Below, one piece after another: positions 18,014 to 27,398 of a DNA stretch of 64,000 nt (the stretch's first letter is position 1; each line of letters begins with the position of its first letter). A program made the position numbers and the translations under genes. Location of the stretch: positions 4,119-68,118 of the forward strand of contig DATKRH010000017.1 in NCBI GenBank assembly GCA_035532295.1. Reading direction: 5' to 3'. This DNA comes from DASUBV01 sp035532295. Lineage in GTDB: Bacteria; Actinomycetota; Actinomycetes; Streptosporangiales; Streptosporangiaceae. The notes beneath the pieces were generated by a model. The model saw only the letters and a program-made list of their open reading frames with translations. It had not been told where the DNA came from and did not search any database.

Positions 18014-18838
18014 CTACCAGGTGACGGCCGGCGGTACCTCGCCGCGGGCGGCCAGGTAATCGAGCTGAGCCCGCACGGAGGCCCGGGCGGACGGCCAGAG
18101 CACCGGGTCGACCGCCGCGTAGACGCGGGCCACGATCTGCGCCGGCGTCGTGTCCCCGCTCGCCAGCGCCGCCCGCACCTCCGCTAGCCGCTCCGCGCGG
18201 TGGTTCAGGTAGTAGTCGAGCGCGGCGGCCGGGCTGGCCAGCAGCGGCCCGTGACCGGGCAGCAGGACCCGCAGGCCGGTCTCGTCGGCGAGAGCCCGGA
18301 GGCGACGCAGCGAGCCCAGGTAGTCGTCGAGGCGGCCGTCGTCGGCGATCACCGTCGTGCCGCGGCCGAGCACGGTGTCCCCGGTGAACACCGCGTCGTC
18401 CGCGGGCAGTTGGAGGCAGACCGAATCCGAGGTGTGGCCGGGTGTGGCCAGCACCCGCAGCTCACAGCCGGCGTCGGTCAGCACGGCGCCGGCCGCCAGG
18501 CCCTCGGTGCCGAGCCGCTGCGCCGGGTCGACCGCCCGGACGGGCGCCCCGGTCAGCGCGGCGAACCGCGCCGCCCCTGCCGAGTGGTCGGGGTGCCGGT
18601 GCGTGAGCACGATCAGCGCCACCCGCTGGCCGGCCTGCTCGGCCAGGTCATGCACGCGCCGCAGGTGGCCCTCATCGAGCGGGCCCGGATCGATGACGAT
18701 CGCCGCGGCGGAGCCGGGCTCGGCGATCAGCCAGGTATTGGTGCCGTCTAGCGTCATCGGCGAGGGGTTGGGCGCCAGCACGCAGCGCGCTCGGAGCGTG
18801 CCCGAGCCGTCGATCTGGGCCGCGCCTGGCTCAATCAC
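18014..18838 (-). CDS. MBL-fold metallo-hydrolase (LACTB2-like)
   Basis: Metallo-beta-lactamase fold hydrolase, 274 residues. Zinc ligands are in LTHRHPDHSAG (HxHxDH, about residues 79-86), with later ligands in ATPGHTSDS, FTGDTVLG and LLPGHGP. A C-terminal winged-helix-like tail resembles the LACTB2/RNase group. Orthologous in position to Rv3677c (from memory). GTG start 18838 lies in one copy of a 13-bp repeat whose other copy holds the stop of the upstream NUDIX gene. The substrate is unknown. Confidence 0.88.
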   Translation of the reverse strand: MIEPGAAQIDGSGTLRARCVLAPNPSPMTLDGTNTWLIAEPGSAAAIVIDPGPLDEGHLRRVHDLAEQAGQRVALIVLTHRHPDHSAGAARFAALTGAPVRAVDPAQRLGTEGLAAGAVLTDAGCELRVLATPGHTSDSVCLQLPADDAVFTGDTVLGRGTTVIADDGRLDDYLGSLRRLRALADETGLRVLLPGHGPLLASPAAALDYYLNHRAERLAEVRAALASGDTTPAQIVARVYAAVDPVLWPSARASVRAQLDYLAARGEVPPAVTW

Positions 18839-18859
18839 AGGGCCAGCTCAATCACAGGG
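18830..18859. repeat. 13-bp direct repeat at the NUDIX/MBL gene junction
   Basis: CTCAATCACAGGG occurs at 18830-18842 and 18847-18859. On the minus strand the copy at 18847 contains the NUDIX stop (18852-18854) and the copy at 18830 contains the GTG start of the MBL gene. The 17-bp period shifts frame, so the duplication created or separated the two signals. Confidence 0.9.
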
Positions 18860-19796
18860 GGTACTCCGTCACGCCCGGCACGATCAGCCAGGTCAAATCG
18901 CCGCGCAGCTTCACCTCGGGGACGCGCGGCACCACCTGCCGGGGGGCCGACAGCGCCGCGGCCACCTCCCCGCAGGCGGCTAGCTCGGCGAGGGTGATCG
19001 CGGTCGGCGCCCACAGGTCGATCTCGCCGCGCTGGCCGGCCTCGATGGCCGCGGCGGGCTCGATCCAAGCCGCGGCGGCGGCCTCACCGCCGACGTCCCT
19101 GGTGCGCTGGCCGGCGGGCAGGGCGGCGGCGAAGAACCGCGCGTCGAACCTGCGCGGCTCGACCACCGGAGTGATCCACCGTGACCAGGGCCGCAGCAGG
19201 TCAGAGCGGAGCACGAGACCACGCCGGGCGAGCAGTTCGGCGAGCGACAGCGACCGGTCGAGCAGCGCGTTCCTGTCGCGTTCCCAGTCCTCGCTCGTGG
19301 TGTCGGCCACGATGGAGTCCGCGGACTCACCGGCCAGCAGGACGCCCGACTCCTCGAAGGTCTCCCGGACCGCCGCGCAGACCAGCGCCCTGGCCAGGCC
19401 GGGCGGAGCGGCGAGGAAGCGGCCCCACTGCGCGGCATCCGGGCCCGTCCAGGCCACCTCCTCGTCGGCATCCCTGGCGTCCACCGAACCGCCGGGAAAT
19501 ACCTGCGCCCCCGGCGCGAACGCCATGGACGGCTGGCGGCGGAGCATGTAGACCTCCATGCCCCCCATGCCCCCCATGCCCGCGCCAGCGGTGCCCGCGC
19601 GCTGGGCCGGGCGCAGCAGCATCACTGTCGCCGCGTCGCGCGGGGTCACGGGAGGGCGCGTGCCGGCCATGACCTCGTGGGCCGACTGAGGCAGCACGCC
19701 GGGAAAAGGGATCGAGACACCCCCCGCACGCCCCGCATCCTCCGCATCCTCTGTCACCTCTGCCATGCGCCGCTCACCTCCCGGTTGCTCAGTCAC
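18852..19796 (-). CDS. NUDIX hydrolase
   Basis: Nucleoside-diphosphate-linked hydrolase of unknown substrate, 314 residues. The Nudix box is GGSVDARDADEE ... ALVCAAVRETFEESGVLLAGE, with an insertion between the Gly part and the REtfEESG part, as in the long CoA-type or NUDT19-like Nudix proteins. A long N-terminal segment contains Gly-Met repeats (GMGGMGGM). Its start overlaps the RidA stop by 8 bp, and it precedes the MBL gene by 13 bp. Confidence 0.87.
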   Translation of the reverse strand: MTEQPGGERRMAEVTEDAEDAGRAGGVSIPFPGVLPQSAHEVMAGTRPPVTPRDAATVMLLRPAQRAGTAGAGMGGMGGMEVYMLRRQPSMAFAPGAQVFPGGSVDARDADEEVAWTGPDAAQWGRFLAAPPGLARALVCAAVRETFEESGVLLAGESADSIVADTTSEDWERDRNALLDRSLSLAELLARRGLVLRSDLLRPWSRWITPVVEPRRFDARFFAAALPAGQRTRDVGGEAAAAAWIEPAAAIEAGQRGEIDLWAPTAITLAELAACGEVAAALSAPRQVVPRVPEVKLRGDLTWLIVPGVTEYPL

Positions 19797-20259
19797 CGAC
19801 CTCGGCGATGAGCTCGATTTCCACCGGCGCGTCGAGCGGCAGCACCGCGATCCCGACCGCGCTGCGCGCGTGCCGCCCCGCCTCGCCGAATACCTCCAGC
19901 AGCAGCTCGCTCGCGCCGTTCACGACCTGGGCCTGCGCCGTGAAGTCCGGCGCGCTGGCCACGAAGCCGGTGACCTTGACGATGCGCCGGATCGCGCCCA
20001 GGCCGCCCGCCGCCGACGCCGCGGCCGCGAGCGCGTTCAGCGCGCAGACCCGGGCCAGCGCGCTGGCCTCGGCGGCCGCCACCTCAGCGCCGACCTTGCC
20101 GGTGGCCAGGAGCTTCCCGTCGACCACCGGAAGCTGCCCCGCCGTGTACACGTAGTCGCCGGTCCGAACCGCCGGGACGTACGCCGCCAGCGGCGGGGTG
20201 ACCTGCGGCAGGGTCAGCCCGAGGGCGGCGAGCCGGGCTTGCGGGTCGCTGTCGGTCAC
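19789..20259 (-). CDS. RidA (YjgF/YER057c) family protein
   Basis: Predicted enamine/imine deaminase that protects PLP enzymes from reactive 2-aminoacrylate-type intermediates. 156 residues from GTG 20259. That start overlaps the DUF4177 stop by 4 bp (GTGA); the open frame reaches 20403 only by running inside the small upstream gene. Visible family features are the VRTGDYVYTAGQLPVVDGKLL segment and a C-terminal VGIAVLPLDAPVEIELIA. Neighbour order matches Rv3678c-Rv3678A (from memory). Confidence 0.88.
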   Translation of the reverse strand: MTDSDPQARLAALGLTLPQVTPPLAAYVPAVRTGDYVYTAGQLPVVDGKLLATGKVGAEVAAAEASALARVCALNALAAAASAAGGLGAIRRIVKVTGFVASAPDFTAQAQVVNGASELLLEVFGEAGRHARSAVGIAVLPLDAPVEIELIAEVGD

Positions 20260-20411
20260 TCCTTGCCTCGCTTGAGGTAGGCGACAAGCTGCTCGGGGTT
20301 GGGGCCCGGCACGACGGCCACGAGCTCCCAGCCGTCGTCGCCCCAGCTGTCGAGGATCTGCTTGGTCGCGTGCACCAGCAACGGTACGGTTGCGTACTCC
20401 CATTTCGCCAT
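20256..20411 (-). CDS. DUF4177 small protein
   Basis: 51-residue protein starting MAKWEYATVPLL, with the DUF4177 landmark DSWGDDGWELVAVVPGP. Function unknown. ATG 20411 is preferred because a TATGGT box ends exactly 6 nt before it, typical for a leaderless transcript; the frame can extend to 20447 but would then overlap that box. It is translationally coupled to the RidA gene through GTGA. Confidence 0.82.
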   Translation of the reverse strand: MAKWEYATVPLLVHATKQILDSWGDDGWELVAVVPGPNPEQLVAYLKRGKE

Positions 20412-20417
20412 AGCCGA

Positions 20418-20423
20418 ACCATA
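20418..20423 (-). promoter_or_regulatory. putative -10 box of a leaderless DUF4177-RidA transcript
   Basis: TATGGT on the minus strand, followed by 6 nt and then the ATG. TAnnnT at this spacing places the transcription start at the A of ATG. Confidence 0.5.
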
Positions 20424-20465
20424 GTGCGGATCACCGTGCGCCGGCACGACCCGGGCCAGCAGGCG

Positions 20466-21482
20466 CTACGCGCCCGGATCGGTCGGGGCCTCGTCCGCCG
20501 CGGCGGCGCCTCTCGCGGCGCTGGCCGGGCTGGCGGTGCCCACCTCGCCCTTCTCCGTGGGGGACAGCTCGGGAATCGCCGGGGGGTCAGGTATCTCCAG
20601 CGGTCCCGCGGGCACCCCCCCGATCTCCGCCTCGGCCACCGCTTCGGCGACCGCCGCGTCGCCGAAGTCCGCCAGCGAGGCCGAGTCCGCGGCCGACCTC
20701 GCCTCGCCCGCGGGGGCGCTCGGGGTGAACTTGTCGAAGAACCTGAGCAGCTCGACCGGAATCGGCATGACCAGGGTGCTGTTGCGCTCCGCGGCCACCT
20801 CGACGACCGTCTGCAGCAACCGCAACTGGAGCGCGGCCGGGTCCCTGGCCATGACGTTGGCCGCCGCCGCCAGTCGCTTGGACGCCTGGTACTCGCCGTC
20901 GGCGGTGATGATCCTCGCGCGGCGCTCCCGCTCGGCCTCCGCCTGCCGCGACATGGACCGCTTCATGCCTTCCGGCAGCGATACGTCCTTAATCTCCACG
21001 CGCTCGACCCGGATTCCCCAGGGACCCTCGGTCGGCTCGTCGATGATCGCCCGCAGCTTCTTGTTCACCGAATCGCGCTCGGCCAGCAACTGGTCCATCT
21101 CCGACTGGCCGATAATCGACCGCAGCGAGGTCTGCGCCTGCTGGGAGATGGCGAACAGGTAGTTCTGCACGTTGATGGTCGCCTTGATCGGGTCGACAAC
21201 CCGGAAGTACACCACCGCGTCGACCCGCACGCTGACGTTGTCGCGGGTAATGCCCTCCTGAGCCGGAACCGCCATGGCGACGATCTGCATATTGACCTTC
21301 TGCATCCGGTCGCCGAACGGGCGGATGAGCGTCAGTCCGGCTCCGCGCGGGGCCGACAGCACCCGGCCGAACCGGAATACGATGCCCTGCTCGTACTGCT
21401 GCACCACGCGAACCGAACGGCCAACCGTGATCGCGCCGACCACGATAAGGATCACCAGAATCGCTATAACGACATCGATCAT
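20466..21482 (-). CDS. SPFH/Band 7 (slipin/stomatin-like) membrane protein
   Basis: 338 residues. N-terminal transmembrane helix VVIAILVILIVVGAITVG (4-21), then the Band 7 domain (about 25-200) with VVQQYEQGIVFRFGR and the slipin hallmark VRVDAVVYFRV, followed by the coiled-coil RQAEAERERRARIITADGE region. A C-terminal Ala/Glu/Pro-rich tail (about 250-338) is poorly conserved. It probably forms membrane-associated oligomers; its partner is unknown (no NfeD gene is adjacent). ATG 21482 has AAAGAGGTGG upstream. First gene of the 18014-21482 minus-strand group. Confidence 0.9.
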   Translation of the reverse strand: MIDVVIAILVILIVVGAITVGRSVRVVQQYEQGIVFRFGRVLSAPRGAGLTLIRPFGDRMQKVNMQIVAMAVPAQEGITRDNVSVRVDAVVYFRVVDPIKATINVQNYLFAISQQAQTSLRSIIGQSEMDQLLAERDSVNKKLRAIIDEPTEGPWGIRVERVEIKDVSLPEGMKRSMSRQAEAERERRARIITADGEYQASKRLAAAANVMARDPAALQLRLLQTVVEVAAERNSTLVMPIPVELLRFFDKFTPSAPAGEARSAADSASLADFGDAAVAEAVAEAEIGGVPAGPLEIPDPPAIPELSPTEKGEVGTASPASAARGAAAADEAPTDPGA

Positions 21483-21654
21483 GGGTAACCACCTCTTTCG
21501 GCTCAGCTAAGAGCCATCATGTATCAGCCTAGTGACGTTCGGGCACGACGCCAGCCGCTGCGCCAGACAGCGCGGCCGACGGCGCGACAGACGGAGGGGC
21601 GATGCGGGCACAGCCAGCCACCGCGCCGGGCACAGCCAGCGCGCAGGGCGCGGA

Positions 21655-21660
21655 TAGCCT
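21655..21660 (+). promoter_or_regulatory. putative -10 box of a leaderless arsA-type transcript
   Basis: TAGCCT, then CCAATT (6 nt), then the GTG start at 21667. No Shine-Dalgarno is present, consistent with leaderless translation. Confidence 0.5.
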
Positions 21661-21666
21661 CCAATT

Positions 21667-22688
21667 GTGAGCACACGAGACACGGACTGGGACGGCGTGC
21701 GGCTGCATGTCGTCACCGGAAAGGGTGGCACCGGCAAGACGACGGTCGCCGGCGCGCTGGCTCTGGCGCTTGCCGCCGGCGGCAAGCGGGTGCTGCTCAT
21801 GGAGATGGAAGGCCGCCAGGGCATCGCGCAGCTCTTTGACGTGCCGCCGCTGCCCTACGAGGAGCGCAAGGTAGCGGTCGCGCCCTCGACCACGACCGGG
21901 CCGGGGGGCGATGTCTACGCGCTGGTCGCCGATCCCGAGTCCGCGCTGGTCGAGTACCTGGAGATGTTCTACAACCTCCGGCACGCGGGCACGGCGCTGA
22001 CCAAGCTCGGCGTTATGGACTTCGCCACGACCATCGCGCCGGGGCTACGGGACGTGCTGCTGACCGGCAAGGCCGCCGAGGCCGTCCGCCGGAGGACGTC
22101 GGGCAAGACTGGGGGCCGCGTCTACGACGCCGTGGTCATGGACGCCCCGCCCACCGGTCGCATCGGACGGTTTCTGAACGTCACCTCGGAGGTCTCCGGC
22201 CTGGCTAAGGTCGGCCCCATCCGCAGCCACGCCGACACGGTGCAGAACGTCATCCGCTCGCCGGACACGGCTGTCCATTTCGTCACTGTTCTTGAGGAAA
22301 TGCCAGTTCAGGAGACCCTGGACGGCATCGCCGAGCTGAGCGGCCTGGCCGGGGGCGGCATCCAGATCGGCGGGATCGTGATCAACATGACCCGGCCGCT
22401 GGCGCTGCCGAACGGGGAAATCCGGGCCGCGGCCGACGGCGTCCTCGATGAGGACGAGCTGGCGCTCGGCCTCAAGGCGGCCGGTCTCGATGACGGCCGC
22501 GGGCTGGCCGGGAAGCTGGCCGCCGAGCTGGCGGATGAGGCCAAGAGCGAGCTCGCCCGGCAACTCCAGCGGGCCAGGCTGGACGAGCCGGGGCAGCCGT
22601 GTTACGAGCTGCCGTGGATCAGCGATGGCGTGGACCTCGGCGGTCTTTACCGGCTGGCTGCCGAACTCCGGGACCAGGGAGCCGCGTG

Positions 22689-22689
<1 letters not shown>
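21667..22689 (+). CDS. ArsA/GET3-like ATPase, first of a pair
   Basis: 340-residue SIMIBI-class ATPase. The deviant Walker A GKGGTGKTTVAGAL lies at about residues 19-32; VVMDAPPTGRIGRF is the switch region in the middle. Bacterial pairs of this kind are annotated as anion-transporting ATPases but lack the arsenic-binding cysteines of true ArsA. Orthologous in place to Rv3679 (from memory). Its stop overlaps the ATG of the second ATPase by 1 nt (TGATG), implying the two proteins work together, possibly as a heterodimer. Confidence 0.9.
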
Positions 22690-23855
<1,166 letters not shown>

Positions 23856-23894
23856 ATGCCAATACCGATTGTGGTGCCGAAAAGGTCCGGTGCC

Positions 23895-24194
23895 TTAGCT
23901 AGCGACGAGCTCGTCGCCGGTGCGCTCGTACTTGTTACGCGCGTCCTCCAGCAACTCCCGCCAGGACGTCACGTCCGGGCGACGGCGCAGCAGCGCCCGG
24001 CGCTCACGCTCGGTCATGCCGCCCCACACCCCGAACTCGATGCGGTTATCGAGTGCGTCAGCGAGGCACTCGGTCCGCACGGGGCAGCCGCGGCAGATCA
24101 GCTTGGCCCGGTTCTGCGCCGCCCCCTGAACGAAGAGCTCGTCCGGGTCCGTTCCCTTGCACGCGGCGCGGGCGGTCCAGTCCGTGATCCACAT
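23895..24194 (-). CDS. whiB4: WhiB family iron-sulfur regulator, WhiB4-like
   Basis: 99-residue redox-responsive transcription factor. The four 4Fe-4S-ligand cysteines are C12, C34, C37 and C43 (ACKG, CRGCPVRTEC), followed by the turn GVWGG (55-59) and a basic TERERRALLRRRP DNA-binding stretch. Assignment to the WhiB4 branch rests on location between the ArsA-like pair and ponA2, as in M. tuberculosis (Rv3681c, from memory). ATG 24194 has AGGAGGAG upstream. Divergent from ponA2. Confidence 0.9.
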   Translation of the reverse strand: MWITDWTARAACKGTDPDELFVQGAAQNRAKLICRGCPVRTECLADALDNRIEFGVWGGMTERERRALLRRRPDVTSWRELLEDARNKYERTGDELVAS

Positions 24195-24363
24195 GTGCCC
24201 AACTCCTCCTGATCGTCACGCCCGCAGCGGTTCGTCACGCCGGGTGGCGTTCAGTTGCGGTCCGAGACCGGCGCTAGACGCGCTCGTCCCGGTGAGTGAT
24301 GGTCGCGGAAGAGTAACTTACGGGCAGTCCGGCCTGCGGCGCTAGCCCCCGGCGGGCCCATTT

Positions 24364-24389
24364 CCGTATAGCCCTGATGAGCTATACGG
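24364..24389. promoter_or_regulatory. perfect 9-bp inverted repeat between whiB4 and ponA2
   Basis: Arms CCGTATAGC (24364-24372) and GCTATACGG (24381-24389) with an 8-nt spacer. No T-run follows on either strand and it lies in a divergent promoter region, so an operator is more likely than a terminator. Confidence 0.5.
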
Positions 24390-24510
24390 ACACAAGTGAC
24401 TAGTCATTCCATTGGCGCCGCTCGCTGACTCAACTGGCGTCGGCCCGGCTCGCTCTTGACGTTTGAACTGCTAATTCGAGGTGCTGGCGAACGCTCTGCC
24501 GGTCGCAGCG

Positions 24511-24516
24511 TAACCT
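24511..24516 (+). promoter_or_regulatory. putative -10 box of leaderless ponA2 mRNA
   Basis: TAACCT, 6 nt spacer, GTG 24523. No Shine-Dalgarno before the GTG. Confidence 0.5.
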
Positions 24517-24522
24517 GATCGG

Positions 24523-26805
24523 GTGCAGAATCCATGGCGCCGCGCCGGCCTCACGTCGAGCGTGGTCGGCCGCATCGCGGTCGTGTCGGTCGTAGCGGGG
24601 GCGCTCGCCGCCGCCATCATCATGCCGGTGACCGGCCTGGTCGGGGTCGCTATCCGGGACGCCGCGAAGACCTTCAACACCCTCAGCGTGCCGCCGCTGG
24701 GGCAGGTGCCGACACGGTCGGAGATCCTGGACTCCGAGGGTCATCTCATCGCGTACTACTACCCGGGCGGCATCTACCGGGTCCCCGTGAGTTACAACCA
24801 GATCTCGCCCCTCATGCGGACGGCGATCGTCTCGATCGAGGACTCCCGGTTCTACCTGCACGGCGCGCTGGACCCCCGCGGCACGCTGCGTGCGGTCGCC
24901 ACCGACTTGAACAACACCCAGGTTCAGGGCGGCTCGACGCTCGCGCAGCAGTATGTGAAGAACGCGCTCATCCTGACGGCGCACACCAAGGCGGAAAAGG
25001 CGGCGGCGGCGGCCCTGACACCCCAGCGCAAGATCCGCGAGCTGCGGATGGCCGCCAGCGTCGAGCACGAGCTGACCAAGAACCAGTTGCTCGCCGCTTA
25101 CCTGAACGTCGCCTACTTCGACAACCAGGCTTACGGCATCCAGGTGGCGGCGGAGTTCTACTTCCGGACCAGCGCCGCGAACCTGAACCTGGACCAGGCG
25201 GCCCTGCTGGCCGGAATGGTCGAAGACCCCTATGCCGACGACCCGCTCGCGTTCCCGAAGGCGGCTATCCAGCGGCGCAACACCGTCCTGCTCCGGATGT
25301 TCCAGCTGCACAAGATCAGCCGCGCCGAGATGAACGCGGCGGCCAGCAAGGCGCTCGGGCTGCACACATCGAGCATCCCGGAGCAGACCGGCTGCCTCAG
25401 CGCCTCGGCCCAGCCGGAGGCGTTCTTCTGCGACTACGTGCTCGCTGTGCTGCGCACCACCCCGGCCTACGCGCAGGTCCAGCAGGACCTGGACACCACC
25501 GGCGGCCTCATCATCCACACTACGCTGAACGCGACCGACCAGCGCGCCGCGCGGTACGCGGTTAACTACGTCCAGCCCGCCAGCTCCGCCACTTTCAACC
25601 CGGGCCAAAACGCCGACGCCGAGGTGCTGATCCAGCCCGGCACCGGGCGGATCCGCGCCATCGCCGAGAACCGCCCGTATGGCACGGACACGGCCGCGGG
25701 CCAGACCACCATCGACTACGCGGTGGACCGGCAGTACGACGGCGGGTCGGGGGTCCAGACCGGTTCCTCGTCCAAGCTGTTCACCCTGCTGACCGCCCTC
25801 AATCAGGGAATCCCGTTCGGATTCACCGAGAAGGTCACCTCCCCGGCCACAGTCCCCGGCTACACCAACTGCAAGGGCCAGGGACTGCCGCCTTTCACCC
25901 TGTCCAATGCCGAAGGGCCGAGCAAGGGCGCCCAGGCCTTCACGCTCTACAACGGGACGACGGAGTCAATTAACGTCTTCTACGCCGAACTCGAACTCAA
26001 GGTCGGGCTGTGCAACGTGGTGAAGACGGCCGTGAGCCTGGGCATGCGCCGCGCCGACGGCGGGTCACTGCTGCAATACGACCGCGCCCTCGGCGCTAAC
26101 GGGCTGCCGGCCGACGACCTGCCCACCTTCACGCTCGGCGCGGTCAACGTGTCGCCGATGAGGATGGCCGCGGCCTACGCGACGGTGGCCTCGCGCGGCA
26201 TCTACTGCAGGCCCGTGGCGATCGAGTCGATCGTGACGAGCACCGGATCGCACCTGCCGGTCCAGTCGGCGCACTGTCACCGGGTCGTGTCCACGAGCGT
26301 CGCCGACGCCGCCAACCAGATCCTGCAGGGCGTGCTGTCCTCGCCCGGCACCGCGGCGGGGCTGGGCATCAACCGGCCGGCCGGGGCCAAGACCGGAACC
26401 GCGAACGGCGGCGCGTTCGCCGCGTTCGCCGGCTACACGCCGACGCTGGCCGGCTATGTGTCGGTCTTCAATCCCGTCAACCAGTTCGGCTACGGCGCCA
26501 TGCTCGGCTCACGGTCATGTTATCGCGTGCTCGGCGGGGGCCAGAGCTGTGGCGTCCAGATGTACGGCGCCAACGCGCCGGGCTCCACCTGGCAGATAAC
26601 CTTCCTGCACGCCGATCTAGGCCCGCCAGCGGCGTTCGTCGCCGTTCCCCCCACCAGCCCCTTCTTCTCCCTGGGATCGGGCGTCAACTCACCCAAGCCT
26701 CCTAAGCCGTCTAACCCCACCAAGCCCCCAGGCCGCGGCGGCGGACCCATCGGCGGCGGACCCACCGGTGGCCCGCCCATCGGCGGCGGTCCGGGACATG
26801 GCTAG
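24523..26805 (+). CDS. ponA2: bifunctional penicillin-binding protein (glycosyltransferase/transpeptidase)
   Basis: Class A PBP that polymerises and cross-links peptidoglycan. 760 residues: membrane anchor about 16-45; GT51 domain with catalytic SIEDSRFYLHG (E106, D107) and GGSTLAQQYVKN; transpeptidase with SxxK in GSSSKLF (S415, K418), SIN (482-484) and KTGT near the C-terminus. Instead of the PASTA domain known from mycobacterial PonA2, the tail is Pro/Lys then Gly/Pro-rich (about 705-760). The last 5 codons are the first unit of a 15-bp tandem repeat that continues past the stop. Synteny with whiB4 supports the name. Confidence 0.92.
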   Translation: MQNPWRRAGLTSSVVGRIAVVSVVAGALAAAIIMPVTGLVGVAIRDAAKTFNTLSVPPLGQVPTRSEILDSEGHLIAYYYPGGIYRVPVSYNQISPLMRTAIVSIEDSRFYLHGALDPRGTLRAVATDLNNTQVQGGSTLAQQYVKNALILTAHTKAEKAAAAALTPQRKIRELRMAASVEHELTKNQLLAAYLNVAYFDNQAYGIQVAAEFYFRTSAANLNLDQAALLAGMVEDPYADDPLAFPKAAIQRRNTVLLRMFQLHKISRAEMNAAASKALGLHTSSIPEQTGCLSASAQPEAFFCDYVLAVLRTTPAYAQVQQDLDTTGGLIIHTTLNATDQRAARYAVNYVQPASSATFNPGQNADAEVLIQPGTGRIRAIAENRPYGTDTAAGQTTIDYAVDRQYDGGSGVQTGSSSKLFTLLTALNQGIPFGFTEKVTSPATVPGYTNCKGQGLPPFTLSNAEGPSKGAQAFTLYNGTTESINVFYAELELKVGLCNVVKTAVSLGMRRADGGSLLQYDRALGANGLPADDLPTFTLGAVNVSPMRMAAAYATVASRGIYCRPVAIESIVTSTGSHLPVQSAHCHRVVSTSVADAANQILQGVLSSPGTAAGLGINRPAGAKTGTANGGAFAAFAGYTPTLAGYVSVFNPVNQFGYGAMLGSRSCYRVLGGGQSCGVQMYGANAPGSTWQITFLHADLGPPAAFVAVPPTSPFFSLGSGVNSPKPPKPSNPTKPPGRGGGPIGGGPTGGPPIGGGPGHG

Positions 26806-26850
26806 CCGGGACATGGCTAGCCGGGACATGGCTAGCCGGGGAATGGCTAC
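26791..26850 (+). repeat. 15-bp tandem repeat carrying the ponA2 stop codon
   Basis: CCGGGACATGGCTAG is present three times (26791-26805, 26806-26820, 26821-26835), followed by a diverged fourth copy CCGGGGAATGGCTAC (26836-26850). Each perfect unit encodes PGHG plus a TAG stop in the ponA2 frame. The fourth copy reaches the stop region of the convergent yqeY gene. Confidence 0.95.
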
Positions 26851-27305
26851 GTCGCGGACAGCTGGCGGCGGACCTCGGCGGCCACGCGGCTGCCCTCGGC
26901 GCGGCCGGCGATCCGCGGCGTGACGACCTTCATGACCTGTCCCATGGCCGGCATGCCGGCGGCGCCGGTATCCGCGATCACGGCCGCGACGATCCGCGTG
27001 ATCTCGGCGTCGCCGAGCTGGACCGGGAGATAACCGGACAGCACGGCCTCCTCGGCCCGCTCCGCCGCGGCCTGCTCGTCCCGGCCCGCCTCCTGGAACG
27101 CGGCGGCCGCTTCCCGGCGGCGCTTAGCCTCCCTGGCCAGGATCTTCAGCACCTCGTCATCACTGAGCTCGCGAGCCGACGCCCCGGCGACCTCCTCGTT
27201 ACTGACGGAGGTCAGGGCCATCCGCAAAGTTCTCGTTCGTACCTCGTCGCGCGCCTTCATCGACGTGGTGAGGTCGGCGCGGAGACGCTCCTTGAGTCCG
27301 GGCAT
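26847..27305 (-). CDS. GatB/YqeY domain protein
   Basis: 152 residues from ATG 27305 (MPGLKERLRADLTTSMKARDEV). YqeY proteins share the tail domain of the GatB amidotransferase subunit; visible features are the RTLRMAL helix, the REAKRRREAAAAFQEAGR segment and DTGAAGMPAMGQVMKVV. Function unsettled in the family (possibly tRNA binding). The frame can be read from 27365, but the extra 20 residues are not typical. Convergent with ponA2. Confidence 0.88.
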   Translation of the reverse strand: MPGLKERLRADLTTSMKARDEVRTRTLRMALTSVSNEEVAGASARELSDDEVLKILAREAKRRREAAAAFQEAGRDEQAAAERAEEAVLSGYLPVQLGDAEITRIVAAVIADTGAAGMPAMGQVMKVVTPRIAGRAEGSRVAAEVRRQLSAT

Positions 27306-27398
27306 GCTGCCTATCCTGCCGCCCCGCCCGGCGGCCGTCGAACCAGGCTCGCCAGCGGACTGCACAGGTCAGTCCGGCCGGCATGGCACCATGAGGGC

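Larger units (their letters stand above)
24195..24522. other. 328-bp divergent intergenic region whiB4/ponA2
   Basis: Contains the Shine-Dalgarno of whiB4 at its left end, a 26-bp hairpin or operator (24364-24389) near the centre right, and a TAACCT box (24511-24516) 6 nt before the ponA2 start. I see no gene in it. Confidence 0.6.
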
